DNA of 64,000 bases from Pandoraea oxalativorans (GTDB taxonomy: Bacteria; Pseudomonadota; Gammaproteobacteria; Burkholderiales; Burkholderiaceae), in the NCBI RefSeq assembly GCF_000972785.3, contig NZ_CP011253.3, positions 806,001-870,000 on the forward strand, read 5' to 3'. A program made the position numbers and the translations under genes. The notes beneath the pieces are model-generated. The model worked only from the letters and a program-made list of their open reading frames with translations. It was not told the DNA's origin and made no database searches. The stretch's first letter is position 1; the number at the start of each line of letters is the position of its first letter. Below are positions 9,397 to 16,805 of this stretch, piece by piece.

Positions 9397-10769
9397 TCCA
9401 CTGAGCTAGCATGCGCCGCCGATGCAACGTCGCGCGGCGCAAAGTACCGGTTGGGCACTGCCGGTACGCCGAGATTCTCGCGGAAGGTGCGGCCTTCGTA
9501 CTGCGTGCGAAACAGGCCGCGTCGCTGCAACTCCGGCACCACCAGATCGACGAACGACGTGATGCCTGCGGGTGCGCTCGGGAACATGATGTTGAAGCCA
9601 TCGGCCGCGCCCGTCTCGAACCAGTGCTGAAAATCGTCGGCAATCGATGCCGGTGTGCCGACCAGCACGCGGTGTCCGCCCCCGGTAAAGCGCGTATATA
9701 GCTCGCGCACGGTCGGCTGCTCGCGTCGTATCCAGTCCACCACCAATTTCTGACGGCTCTTGTGCGAGTTCGTCTCAGGCACGTGGTCGGGCAGCGGCAC
9801 CTTCGCGTCGAACGGCAGGCTGCCGAGATCGATGCCGAGGCTCGCATAGTTCGTCAGCGCATTGAGCACGACCGCCGGATCGCGATGCGACAGCAGGCTG
9901 TCGTAAAGGTCTTCCGCTTCCGCTTGCGTGCGTCCCACGATGGGCGAGACACCCGGCAGGATGAAGATGTGTTCCGGCTGGCGTCCGTACTTCAACGCAC
10001 GTGTCTTCACGTCGGTATAGAACGCGCGGGCATCCTCGATATCCTGTGCCGCCGTATAAAGCAGTTCGCCCGCACGTGCGGCCAACTCACGTCCCGCCTC
10101 GCTCGACCCTGCCTGCGCGATGACCGGCCAGCCCTGCACCGGACGCGGCGCACTGAGCGGCCCGCGCACGCGGAAGTGCTTACCCCGGTGATCGAGCGTG
10201 CGGATGCGCGACGGATCGGCCCACTGGCCGGTCGCCTTGTCGCGTGGGAAGGCGTCGTCGGCGTGGCTGTCCCAGAGGCCGGTGACGACGTCATAGAACT
10301 CGTTTGCGCGCTCGTAGCGCACCGCGTGGTCGACGTGATCGTCGCGATTGAAGTTTTCGCCGCCGCCGGTGGACGTTACGAGATTCCATCCGGCGCGCCC
10401 GCCGGACAGATGGTCGAGCGATGCGAACGCGCGCGCCACGTTGTACGGCTCGCTGTAGGTGGTGCTGACGGAGGCGACGAGGCCGATGTGCTTCGTCGCC
10501 CCGGCCAGTCCTGCGAGCAGCACGACCGGGTCCCAGCGCGGCGCGCCCGGGCTGTGCGCGAGCGCGACCGGGTCCGTCGACACGAAGAGGTTGTCGAAGA
10601 AGAACAGGGCGTCGAACAGACCGCGCTCCAACTCTTGCGCGTAGTGTCGGTAGCGCGCGAACTGCGAGTCGGCGTCCGTGTCGGTGTCGGGGTGACGCCA
10701 GCTGTCGCCCTGCACGCCGGAACCCGACATGTAGGCGCCCAGCCGGAGTTTGCGGGCAGGTTGCGTCAT
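9363..10769 (-). CDS. LLM-class FMN-dependent monooxygenase (NtaA/SnaA/DszA family)
   Basis: A bacterial-luciferase-like monooxygenase of about 468 residues. Family features are the start KLRLGAYMSGSG, FDALFFFDN, TYSEPYNVARAFASLDHLSGGRAGWNLVTS and the late GTPASIADDF-HW segment. Relatives oxidise nitrilotriacetate, dibenzothiophene sulfone or other thio- and sulfono-compounds with FMNH2 supplied by a separate reductase. The ATG at 10769 fits the conserved N-terminus; the frame extends 57 codons upstream without similarity. The divergent sulfonate-type binding protein suggests sulfur scavenging. No reductase gene is adjacent. Confidence 0.85.
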   Translation of the reverse strand: MTQPARKLRLGAYMSGSGVQGDSWRHPDTDTDADSQFARYRHYAQELERGLFDALFFFDNLFVSTDPVALAHSPGAPRWDPVVLLAGLAGATKHIGLVASVSTTYSEPYNVARAFASLDHLSGGRAGWNLVTSTGGGENFNRDDHVDHAVRYERANEFYDVVTGLWDSHADDAFPRDKATGQWADPSRIRTLDHRGKHFRVRGPLSAPRPVQGWPVIAQAGSSEAGRELAARAGELLYTAAQDIEDARAFYTDVKTRALKYGRQPEHIFILPGVSPIVGRTQAEAEDLYDSLLSHRDPAVVLNALTNYASLGIDLGSLPFDAKVPLPDHVPETNSHKSRQKLVVDWIRREQPTVRELYTRFTGGGHRVLVGTPASIADDFQHWFETGAADGFNIMFPSAPAGITSFVDLVVPELQRRGLFRTQYEGRTFRENLGVPAVPNRYFAPRDVASAAHASSVDQPAETAAAIA

Positions 10770-10843
10770 GGGCTTGCTCTCTCGATTTCGGTAAACGATA
10801 ACGATAGGCGCACGACACACGTCGCCACAAACAACGAAATCAG

Positions 10844-10867
10844 ATAAGCAAACCGCCATAAGCAAAC
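10844..10867. repeat. Direct repeat ATAAGCAAAC x2
   Basis: ATAAGCAAAC occurs exactly at 10844-10853 and 10858-10867, 14 bases apart start to start. It lies in the promoter region between the divergent flavin monooxygenase and the sulfonate-type binding protein. A regulator site is plausible. Confidence 0.45.
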
Positions 10868-10981
10868 TCGCGCGCCACGGGCTATGGATCGCACCAATCG
10901 ATGGTTGGGAATGCGCCGGGGCGTGCCTAGACTGGCACATCCTCCCACTCTCAAAGCTGCGCCGATGCGCGGCGACATGCC

Positions 10982-12130
10982 ATGACGAACACTGCCTCTC
11001 ATGCCGCCCCGCCGGTCAGTCCCGTGCTCGACGCGTTCATTGCGGCGTCCGCCATCGCCTTCGGGCTCTACGTCTCCGCTCCGTCGCGGGCCGCGATGGT
11101 GCGTGCCACGCTGGCACGCTCGGCGAAGCGCGACCTGCGAGCGTGTGCGCAAGGCCGCTGGCCGACGTGGCGTGCGCGCTTGCGTCGTGGGGCGGCGCTG
11201 GCGCTGAGCGTCGCGGCGATCCTGCCGTTCTCGAGCCGCGCAGCCGACAAGCCGGTGCTCGTCGTGGGCGATCAGGCGTACAACGCGCAGAGTCTTTTCG
11301 AAGCGTCCGGCGCTTTGCAGGACGCCCCCTATACCGTTTCGTGGAAGCAATTTCCCGCAGGCACGCCGGTCGTCGAAGCAGTGAATGCCGGTGCGCTCGA
11401 CGTTGGGTTGCAGGGCGACGGCCCGGTGCTGTTCCTCGCCGCGCAGGGGGCGCCGGTCAAGGTCATCGGCATCTATCGCGACAGTCCGGACAGCGTGGTA
11501 CTGCTCGCGGGACCGCACACACAGATCAAGACGGTCGCCGATCTGAAGGGTAAGACGGTGGCCATCACGCGCGGCGGCTGGTCGCAGCAACTGGTGCAGG
11601 CGGCGTTGGTGTCGGCCGGGCTGCCGCTCGATTCGGTGAAGTACTCGTATCTGGCGTCGGTCGATTCGGCCGCCGCGTTACAGGCGGGCAAGGTCGATGC
11701 GACGGCGACGTGGGAGCCGTACGTGACACGCTTGCGTCAGGCGGGCGCGCGCACCGTTGTGACGGCACGTGGCCTGATCGCCGCGCAGAGCTATCTGTCC
11801 ACGACGCAGAAGGTGATCGACAGCAAGCGCGAATTGCTGGGGGACTTCGTGCAGCGCTATCAACGTGCGCGCGAATGGTCGCTGGCGGACGCGAAGCACA
11901 TCGAGCGCTACGCCGACGTCTGGGCCGCGAAGTCGCGCGTCGATCCGAAGCTGGCGCATCAATGGTTCAGCACCTCGCGCATTCGGTATGAACCGCTGAC
12001 CGACGCCGCCATTGCCGAGGCGCAGAAGAGCGTCGACGACTTCGTTAAAACCGGCACGCTGACGAAGGGCTTCGACGTGCGCGGCCTCTTCGATACGTCG
12101 TTCAACAAGTTCACGCAGGCGGCGCGGTAA
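10982..12130 (+). CDS. Sulfonate-type ABC substrate-binding protein (SsuA-like)
   Basis: A 382-residue binding protein of the SsuA/NrtA/TauA class. Recognisable features are FPAGTPVVEAVNAGALDVGLQGDGP, DLKGKTVAITRGGW and ATATWEPYV. It should capture aliphatic sulfonates or similar compounds in the periplasm. The N-terminus is unusual: about 60 residues, including a short hydrophobic stretch at 20-31, precede an export signal at about 66-86 (LRRGAALALSVAAILPFSSRAA). An internal ATG at 11096 would give a more usual signal. No permease or ATPase gene is adjacent, so the partner components must lie elsewhere. Confidence 0.8.
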   Translation: MTNTASHAAPPVSPVLDAFIAASAIAFGLYVSAPSRAAMVRATLARSAKRDLRACAQGRWPTWRARLRRGAALALSVAAILPFSSRAADKPVLVVGDQAYNAQSLFEASGALQDAPYTVSWKQFPAGTPVVEAVNAGALDVGLQGDGPVLFLAAQGAPVKVIGIYRDSPDSVVLLAGPHTQIKTVADLKGKTVAITRGGWSQQLVQAALVSAGLPLDSVKYSYLASVDSAAALQAGKVDATATWEPYVTRLRQAGARTVVTARGLIAAQSYLSTTQKVIDSKRELLGDFVQRYQRAREWSLADAKHIERYADVWAAKSRVDPKLAHQWFSTSRIRYEPLTDAAIAEAQKSVDDFVKTGTLTKGFDVRGLFDTSFNKFTQAAR

Positions 12131-12150
12131 GCGAGTTGCATCGCACACAG

Positions 12151-12191
12151 TAAGCACGCATTAAGCAGGCATTAAGCAGACATTAAGCACC
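12151..12191 (+). repeat. Tandem 11-bp repeats upstream of glxA-type gene
   Basis: CATTAAGCA plus two bases recurs exactly every 11 bases at 12159, 12170 and 12181. A partial TAAGCA copy lies at 12151. The spacing is about one helical turn, so a protein could bind the copies on one face. The array sits 72 bases before the GTG of the GlxA-type regulator. Confidence 0.6.
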
Positions 12192-12262
12192 GGCGAACCA
12201 CACGCAAGGGCTACAATGCACGCCATCCGGCGGGCGGGGCGCCCGTCTCTCAGGGGAATTGC

Positions 12263-13267
12263 GTGTCAGCCAGTGCTCCCAGCGCGCCGTCTTCCGGCGC
12301 GCCAACCATCAGTCGTCACGTCGTCATCGTGGTGTTCGACGGCGCTGAAGCCATCGATATCACCGGTCCGGCAAGCGCCTTCGCGAAGGCTTCGATGGCG
12401 GTGCCGCACGCCTATCGTCTGACGGTGGCCTCGCCGCGTGGCGGCAACGTCCTCACGAGCGCGGGTCTCGCCATTGCAGATACGACGCCACTCTCGTCAT
12501 TGGACGTTGCGTCCGGCTTCGACACGATCATCGTGGCAGGTGGCGAGGAGGACGCGTTGCGCCGCGCCGTACTCGAAGATGGCGCGCAACAGTGGGTTGC
12601 CTCGGCGGCGCCGCACGTGCGTCGCATGGCAAGTGTCTGCACCGGGGCGTTCGTGCTGATGGCAGCAGGGCTGCTCGATGCGCGTCAGTCGACCACACAT
12701 TGGCGGGCGTGCGATCTGCTGGCATCGATGTGCGCCGCCACCGACGTGCAGCACGACCGCGTGTTCGTACGCGACGGGGATCTCTGGACGTCGGGCGGTG
12801 TGACCACCGGCATCGACATGGCGTTGGGCATGATCGAAGCGGATCTCGGCCGCGATGTCGCGATGGATATCGCGCGCGATCTGGCGTTGTTCGTGCTGCG
12901 CGGCGGCGCGGAATCGCAAGTGAGCCATTCGCTGGCGATGCAGCAGGGTGCGACGTCGCCGGTGAGAGATGTCATCGCATGGATCGAGAGCCATCTCGAT
13001 GCCGATCTCAGTGTGGACGCATTGGCCGCCGTCGCCCGCATGAGTCCTCGCAATTTCTCCCGGGCGTTCTCCCGCGATACCGGTGTGTCGCCTGCCCGTT
13101 ACGTCACGCGGGCGCGGGTCCATTTCGCCAGATCGTTGTTACGGCAGACGGCGTGGACGCAGGCGCGCATCGCGCAGCGCAGCGGCTTTCGCAGCGTCGA
13201 TGCACTTCAACGGGCGTTTCGCGAGGCGTTTGGCGAGCCGGTGTCGGCGCATCGGCAGGTCCAGTGA
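12263..13267 (+). CDS. GlxA-type AraC regulator with DJ-1/PfpI domain
   Basis: A 334-residue two-domain regulator. Residues about 15-185 form a class-I-glutaminase-like DJ-1/PfpI domain (VVIVVFDGAEAIDITGP; nucleophile-elbow-like ASVCTGAFVLMAAGLL with its Cys). Residues about 225-330 are an AraC/XylS pair of helix-turn-helices (SVDALAAVARMSPRNFSRAF, then QARIAQRSGFRSVDALQRAF). The GTG at 12263 follows AGGGGA at good spacing. GlxA-family members sense small nitrogenous metabolites and activate catabolic genes; the target here is unknown. The convergent neighbour carries a related DJ-1/PfpI domain. Confidence 0.88.
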   Translation: MSASAPSAPSSGAPTISRHVVIVVFDGAEAIDITGPASAFAKASMAVPHAYRLTVASPRGGNVLTSAGLAIADTTPLSSLDVASGFDTIIVAGGEEDALRRAVLEDGAQQWVASAAPHVRRMASVCTGAFVLMAAGLLDARQSTTHWRACDLLASMCAATDVQHDRVFVRDGDLWTSGGVTTGIDMALGMIEADLGRDVAMDIARDLALFVLRGGAESQVSHSLAMQQGATSPVRDVIAWIESHLDADLSVDALAAVARMSPRNFSRAFSRDTGVSPARYVTRARVHFARSLLRQTAWTQARIAQRSGFRSVDALQRAFREAFGEPVSAHRQVQ

Positions 13268-13285
13268 TGGGGGGGGCGTCCGGCG

Positions 13286-14395
13286 CTAGCGCAAGCCGTC
13301 CGGATACTCCAGCGACAGCGCAACGAGGTCGCGCGTCGATGCGCCATACCGTTGCCCGATAGCATCGAGCGCTGCCGTGAAGTTCGCCATTGCCGATGTG
13401 TGGGATGCGAGCGCGATGGTGCGCACCGGTGTTACGGAAATGTCCATCTGAGGAACAAGCCGCAACCCGCTGGCCATTCTGACGGTCCGCGTCCCCTCAT
13501 GCACGGCGATGGCCTCGCTACGCCAGGTGCGCGACCACGCGTCGGACACCAGCGCGAGCGAGACGTCGTCGACGCCATCGCTGACGGGAATGGCGAGCGT
13601 TTCGTGTCGCCAGAAGGCTAGCCAGTGACTGGCAATCGTCCAGAGTCTCGACGCATCGAGCCGGAATCCCGCGCTGGCATGGCGCGCCGACCAGTCGGTG
13701 ACACCGAGCGAACGTGCGACGTCTGCTGCACGCTTCTCTCCGGCAATCCCTTCCACCAGCGCCAACGATAGCGGTAACGACGCACTGACGCCGGTCGTCG
13801 TGACGATGCCGTCGTCATACAGATAGCGCACGTCCGACACATAGCGAGCGGTGGGATTGTCTTTGCGCAGATCGTCGCGATCGTACCAATGGCCCGCGAA
13901 TCGCTTCTCACGCAACAAGCCAGCCTGACTCAACACCTTGGCACCGGAGCAGATGCCGACGATTAGCGCGCCATTCGCCGCCTGACGTTGCAGCCATTGC
14001 AGCACACGAGGATCGTTGTCGACGTGCATGGCGGGAACGATCACGACGTCGGCACCGCGAGGATAACGCGCATCGAAAGCGGTCAGCGTGGTGTCGGGGA
14101 CAATGCGCAACGCAGGCATCAGCGTGACGTCTCCCGCTTCGACCGCGACGGCCTCGACCTGCCCGATGCCCGCTCGTTTGAGTACGCCGTAGGGCACGAG
14201 GAAATCGGTGGTCTCGGTGCCATCGTTGAGCGCCATGACGGCGACGACGGGGTCCTTCGGTCGGTTGGCGAGCGCAGCGAGCAAATCCTGACGCGCTTGC
14301 GGGACCGCATCGACTTCAGGTGAGTCCGCTGCTGCGCCTGCCGTCACGAAGGAGAGGCAGACCAATGCGGCGAGCAAAAGGCGGGGATAGCGCAT
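13286..14395 (-). CDS. Exported DJ-1/PfpI-family protein
   Basis: A 369-residue protein with a signal peptide (MRYPRLLLAALVCLSFVTAGAAA). A DJ-1/PfpI domain of the GlxA type follows: VVAVMALNDGTETTDFLVPYGVL, ADVVIVPAMHVDNDP and the nucleophile elbow GICSGAKVLSQAGLL with its Cys. Roughly 150 residues after this domain contain no AraC helix-turn-helix and match nothing I recognise. It therefore looks like the sensor half of a GlxA regulator moved outside the cytoplasm. Its role is unknown; periplasmic amidase, chaperone or ligand-binding roles are all possible. It is convergent with the GlxA-type gene, 18 bases between stops. Confidence 0.72.
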   Translation of the reverse strand: MRYPRLLLAALVCLSFVTAGAAADSPEVDAVPQARQDLLAALANRPKDPVVAVMALNDGTETTDFLVPYGVLKRAGIGQVEAVAVEAGDVTLMPALRIVPDTTLTAFDARYPRGADVVIVPAMHVDNDPRVLQWLQRQAANGALIVGICSGAKVLSQAGLLREKRFAGHWYDRDDLRKDNPTARYVSDVRYLYDDGIVTTTGVSASLPLSLALVEGIAGEKRAADVARSLGVTDWSARHASAGFRLDASRLWTIASHWLAFWRHETLAIPVSDGVDDVSLALVSDAWSRTWRSEAIAVHEGTRTVRMASGLRLVPQMDISVTPVRTIALASHTSAMANFTAALDAIGQRYGASTRDLVALSLEYPDGLR

Positions 14396-14509
14396 GACAG
14401 GGCGAATGCAACGAGAAGGCTCTCAGCGTACCGATTCCCGTCGAACACCCGCAATGACAACGATGCCGCACTTCCTGCCAGCGGGGCCGTTGGCGGGGCG
14501 GGCAGAATC

Positions 14510-15433
14510 TCAGGCGCTCGCCCGCTGCAACACCTTTTCTCCACCGAACGCACGCGGACGCGGCGCATCGACGCGCTCGCGCAGCAACTCGACCGCCCGT
14601 TGTGCGCGTGCCGACAGCGGCCACTCTGCGCGATGAATCAGCCACAGCGTGTCCACTACGGGCGGGCCGCAATCCACGACGCGAATGGCATCCTGTGACG
14701 CGAACGCCTGCCGCGCGTACTGCGGGATGACAGTGAACCCGAGACCGCGTGCGACGTATTCGAGAATCAGGCTGATCTGATTCGTGCATCCCTTGCAGGG
14801 CAGACTCTGCACCCCCGGATTGCCCGGAAAACGGCGACTGAGCAAGCGCGTCGACATCGCCTCGCCATCGGGGTGATCGATGAAGCCGATGCGCTTGAGA
14901 TCTTCCCACTTGTGCACGTCCTCACCAGCGGGCACCACAAGTTCGAGCGGCTCCTGCGTGAAAGGCGTCGCCGTGAGACGGGGATCGTCGGGGCGCAGCG
15001 TCACGAGACCCAACTCGAAGTGATTCTGAAGAATGCCTTCGAGCACTTCGCGGTCGGGCGCGAAACGATGACGCACGGCCATCGCGGGATTCGCCTGTTG
15101 CATGTCGAGCAGGATCGGACACAGATACAGCCCGATGCTCCCCGGCGTGATGAGGTTGATGTTGCCGCACTCCTCGTTCGCGTCCTCGAGGCTGGAGCGC
15201 AAGTGTCGGCCCGCGCACTCTACCTGTTCGCAATAAACGAGCAGCGCCTGACCGGCGGGCGTCAGTTCCACGGCACGCGGGCGTCGCACGAGCAACGGGC
15301 CGAATTCCTCTTCGAGATGCTTGATGTGCTGGCTGACCGCTGCCTGCGTCAGCCCCAACTGGTCGGCGGTACGAGTGAAGTTACCCAACTCGGCAAGCGT
15401 GGCGAAGGATTTGAGCCACTGGGGATTAACCAT
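14510..15433 (-). CDS. LysR-family transcriptional regulator
   Basis: A 307-residue protein with an N-terminal LysR helix-turn-helix (WLKSFATLAELGNFTRTADQLG, AAVSQHIKHLEEE) and an effector domain. It is divergent from the xenA-like gene with 174 bases between, so it probably controls that enzyme. The ATG lacks a good Shine-Dalgarno sequence. The ligand cannot be read from sequence; Cys pairs such as LPCKGCTNQ at about residues 209-217 could serve redox or electrophile sensing, which is speculative. Confidence 0.85.
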   Translation of the reverse strand: MVNPQWLKSFATLAELGNFTRTADQLGLTQAAVSQHIKHLEEEFGPLLVRRPRAVELTPAGQALLVYCEQVECAGRHLRSSLEDANEECGNINLITPGSIGLYLCPILLDMQQANPAMAVRHRFAPDREVLEGILQNHFELGLVTLRPDDPRLTATPFTQEPLELVVPAGEDVHKWEDLKRIGFIDHPDGEAMSTRLLSRRFPGNPGVQSLPCKGCTNQISLILEYVARGLGFTVIPQYARQAFASQDAIRVVDCGPPVVDTLWLIHRAEWPLSARAQRAVELLRERVDAPRPRAFGGEKVLQRASA

Positions 15434-15451
15434 AATGAAGTGTTATCGAAT

Positions 15452-15480
15452 CTATAATTTGCAGATAGTTTCCATTATAG
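15452..15480. promoter_or_regulatory. AT-rich inverted repeat between LysR and xenA
   Basis: CTATAAT (15452-15458) and ATTATAG (15474-15480) are exact inverted copies with a 15-base spacer. They lie in a short AT-rich patch of the divergent promoter region. The size and position suit a LysR operator. Confidence 0.45.
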
Positions 15481-15607
15481 CTATGTGGGGCTACCATTGC
15501 TTGCGTCGACCGAACCGGTCGAGATGCCGTGAAGACCGGCCCGAGCCGCAGGCTCCGCCGACCGGCACCGCTGTGCCCCGACAATGCCCCCCCATTAGAG
15601 AAACCTC

Positions 15608-16714
15608 ATGTCTGCCCTGTTTTCCCCGTTTGAACTGAAGAGCGCGAAGTTGCGCAACCGCATTGCGATCCCGCCGATGTGCCAGTACAGCGCCGTCGAC
15701 GGCGTGACCAACGACTGGCACCTCGCCCACTACGCCAGCCTGGCGCGTGGAGGGGCGGGTCTGGTGATCGTCGAAGCGACCGCCGTGTCGCCCGAAGGCC
15801 GTATTACGCCGGGATGCACCGGTCTGTGGAACGACGAGCAGACCGTTGGCATGGCGCGCATCGCCGCGGCCATCAAGTCGCATGGCGCGGTGCCGGGCAT
15901 CCAGATTGCCCACGCGGGACGCAAGGCCAGTGCCAACCGTCCGTGGGAAGGCGACGACCATATTGGTGAAGACGACCCGCGCGGCTGGCCGACGATCTCG
16001 CCGTCCGCCGTCGCCTTCGGCGGCGATCTCGGCAAGGTGCCGAAGGCCATGACGCTTGACGATATCGCCCGCGTGAAGGCAGACTTCGTCGCCGCCGCAC
16101 GCCGTGCGCTCGCCGCTGGCTTCGAATGGCTCGAGCTGCACTTTGCCCACGGTTATCTGGCGCAGAGCTTCTTCTCTTTGCACGCCAATCATCGCGAAGA
16201 CAACTACGGTGGCGACCTCGCTGGCCGCAGCCGTTTCCTGCTGGAGACCCTGGCTGCCGTGCGCGAAGTGTGGCCGGAGCATCTGCCGCTCACCGCGCGT
16301 TTCGGCGTCATCGAATACGATGGCCGCGACGAAGAAACGCTGGCCGAATCGATCACGCTTGCGCGTCAGATGCGCGAGGGCGGTCTGGATCTGCTGAGCG
16401 TGAGCGTCGGCTTCTCGACGCGGAAGGCGAACATTCCGTGGGGGACGCCGTTCCTCGCACCGATTTCGGAGCGCGTGAAGAAGGAAGCGGGCATTCCCGT
16501 GGCATCGGCCTGGGGCATCGACGATCCTGTCGTTGCCAACCGTATCGTGGCCGACGGCCAGTTGGATCTCGTGATGGTGGGCCGCGCTCATCTGGCGAAC
16601 CCGCACTGGCCGTACTTCGCTGCGCGCGAACTCGACGAGAAGCGCCCGACGTGGGTGCTGCCCGCCCCTTACGCCCACTGGCTTGAGCGCTATCGCGCAC
16701 CGCGTGCCGCCTAA
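15608..16714 (+). CDS. xenA: NADH:flavin oxidoreductase, XenA-like old yellow enzyme
   Basis: A 368-residue enzyme of the YqjM/XenA class. It uses NAD(P)H and FMN to reduce the C=C bond of enones and nitro-compounds in the cytoplasm. Matches to Pseudomonas XenA include RNRIAIPPMCQY with Cys25, GGAGLVIVEATAV, IQIAHAGRKAS, the substrate-binding H-x-x-H of ELHFAHGY, and LPAPYAHWLERYR at the C-terminus. Length and ends match the family. The divergent LysR gene is its likely regulator. A terminator follows. Confidence 0.9.
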   Translation: MSALFSPFELKSAKLRNRIAIPPMCQYSAVDGVTNDWHLAHYASLARGGAGLVIVEATAVSPEGRITPGCTGLWNDEQTVGMARIAAAIKSHGAVPGIQIAHAGRKASANRPWEGDDHIGEDDPRGWPTISPSAVAFGGDLGKVPKAMTLDDIARVKADFVAAARRALAAGFEWLELHFAHGYLAQSFFSLHANHREDNYGGDLAGRSRFLLETLAAVREVWPEHLPLTARFGVIEYDGRDEETLAESITLARQMREGGLDLLSVSVGFSTRKANIPWGTPFLAPISERVKKEAGIPVASAWGIDDPVVANRIVADGQLDLVMVGRAHLANPHWPYFAARELDEKRPTWVLPAPYAHWLERYRAPRAA

Positions 16715-16750
16715 GTCAGATCAAGCGGGCCGCTGCATAGCCTGAAATAC

Positions 16751-16785
16751 AACGCCCCCGGACGTCGTAAGACGCCGGGGGCGTT
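16751..16785. terminator. Strong hairpin terminator after xenA
   Basis: AACGCCCCCGG-CGTC pairs with GACGCCGGGGGCGTT around GTAA, with one bulged A. It lies between two convergent stops and can serve xenA and the minus-strand gene ending at 16806. T-rich bases follow loosely. Confidence 0.7.
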
Positions 16786-16805
16786 GGCGTTTGCGCTTGC
16801 GTTCG

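Noticed and set aside
13269..13276. G8 run after the GlxA-type gene
   Set aside because: It starts two bases past the stop codon and cannot change any reading frame, so phase variation is not indicated.
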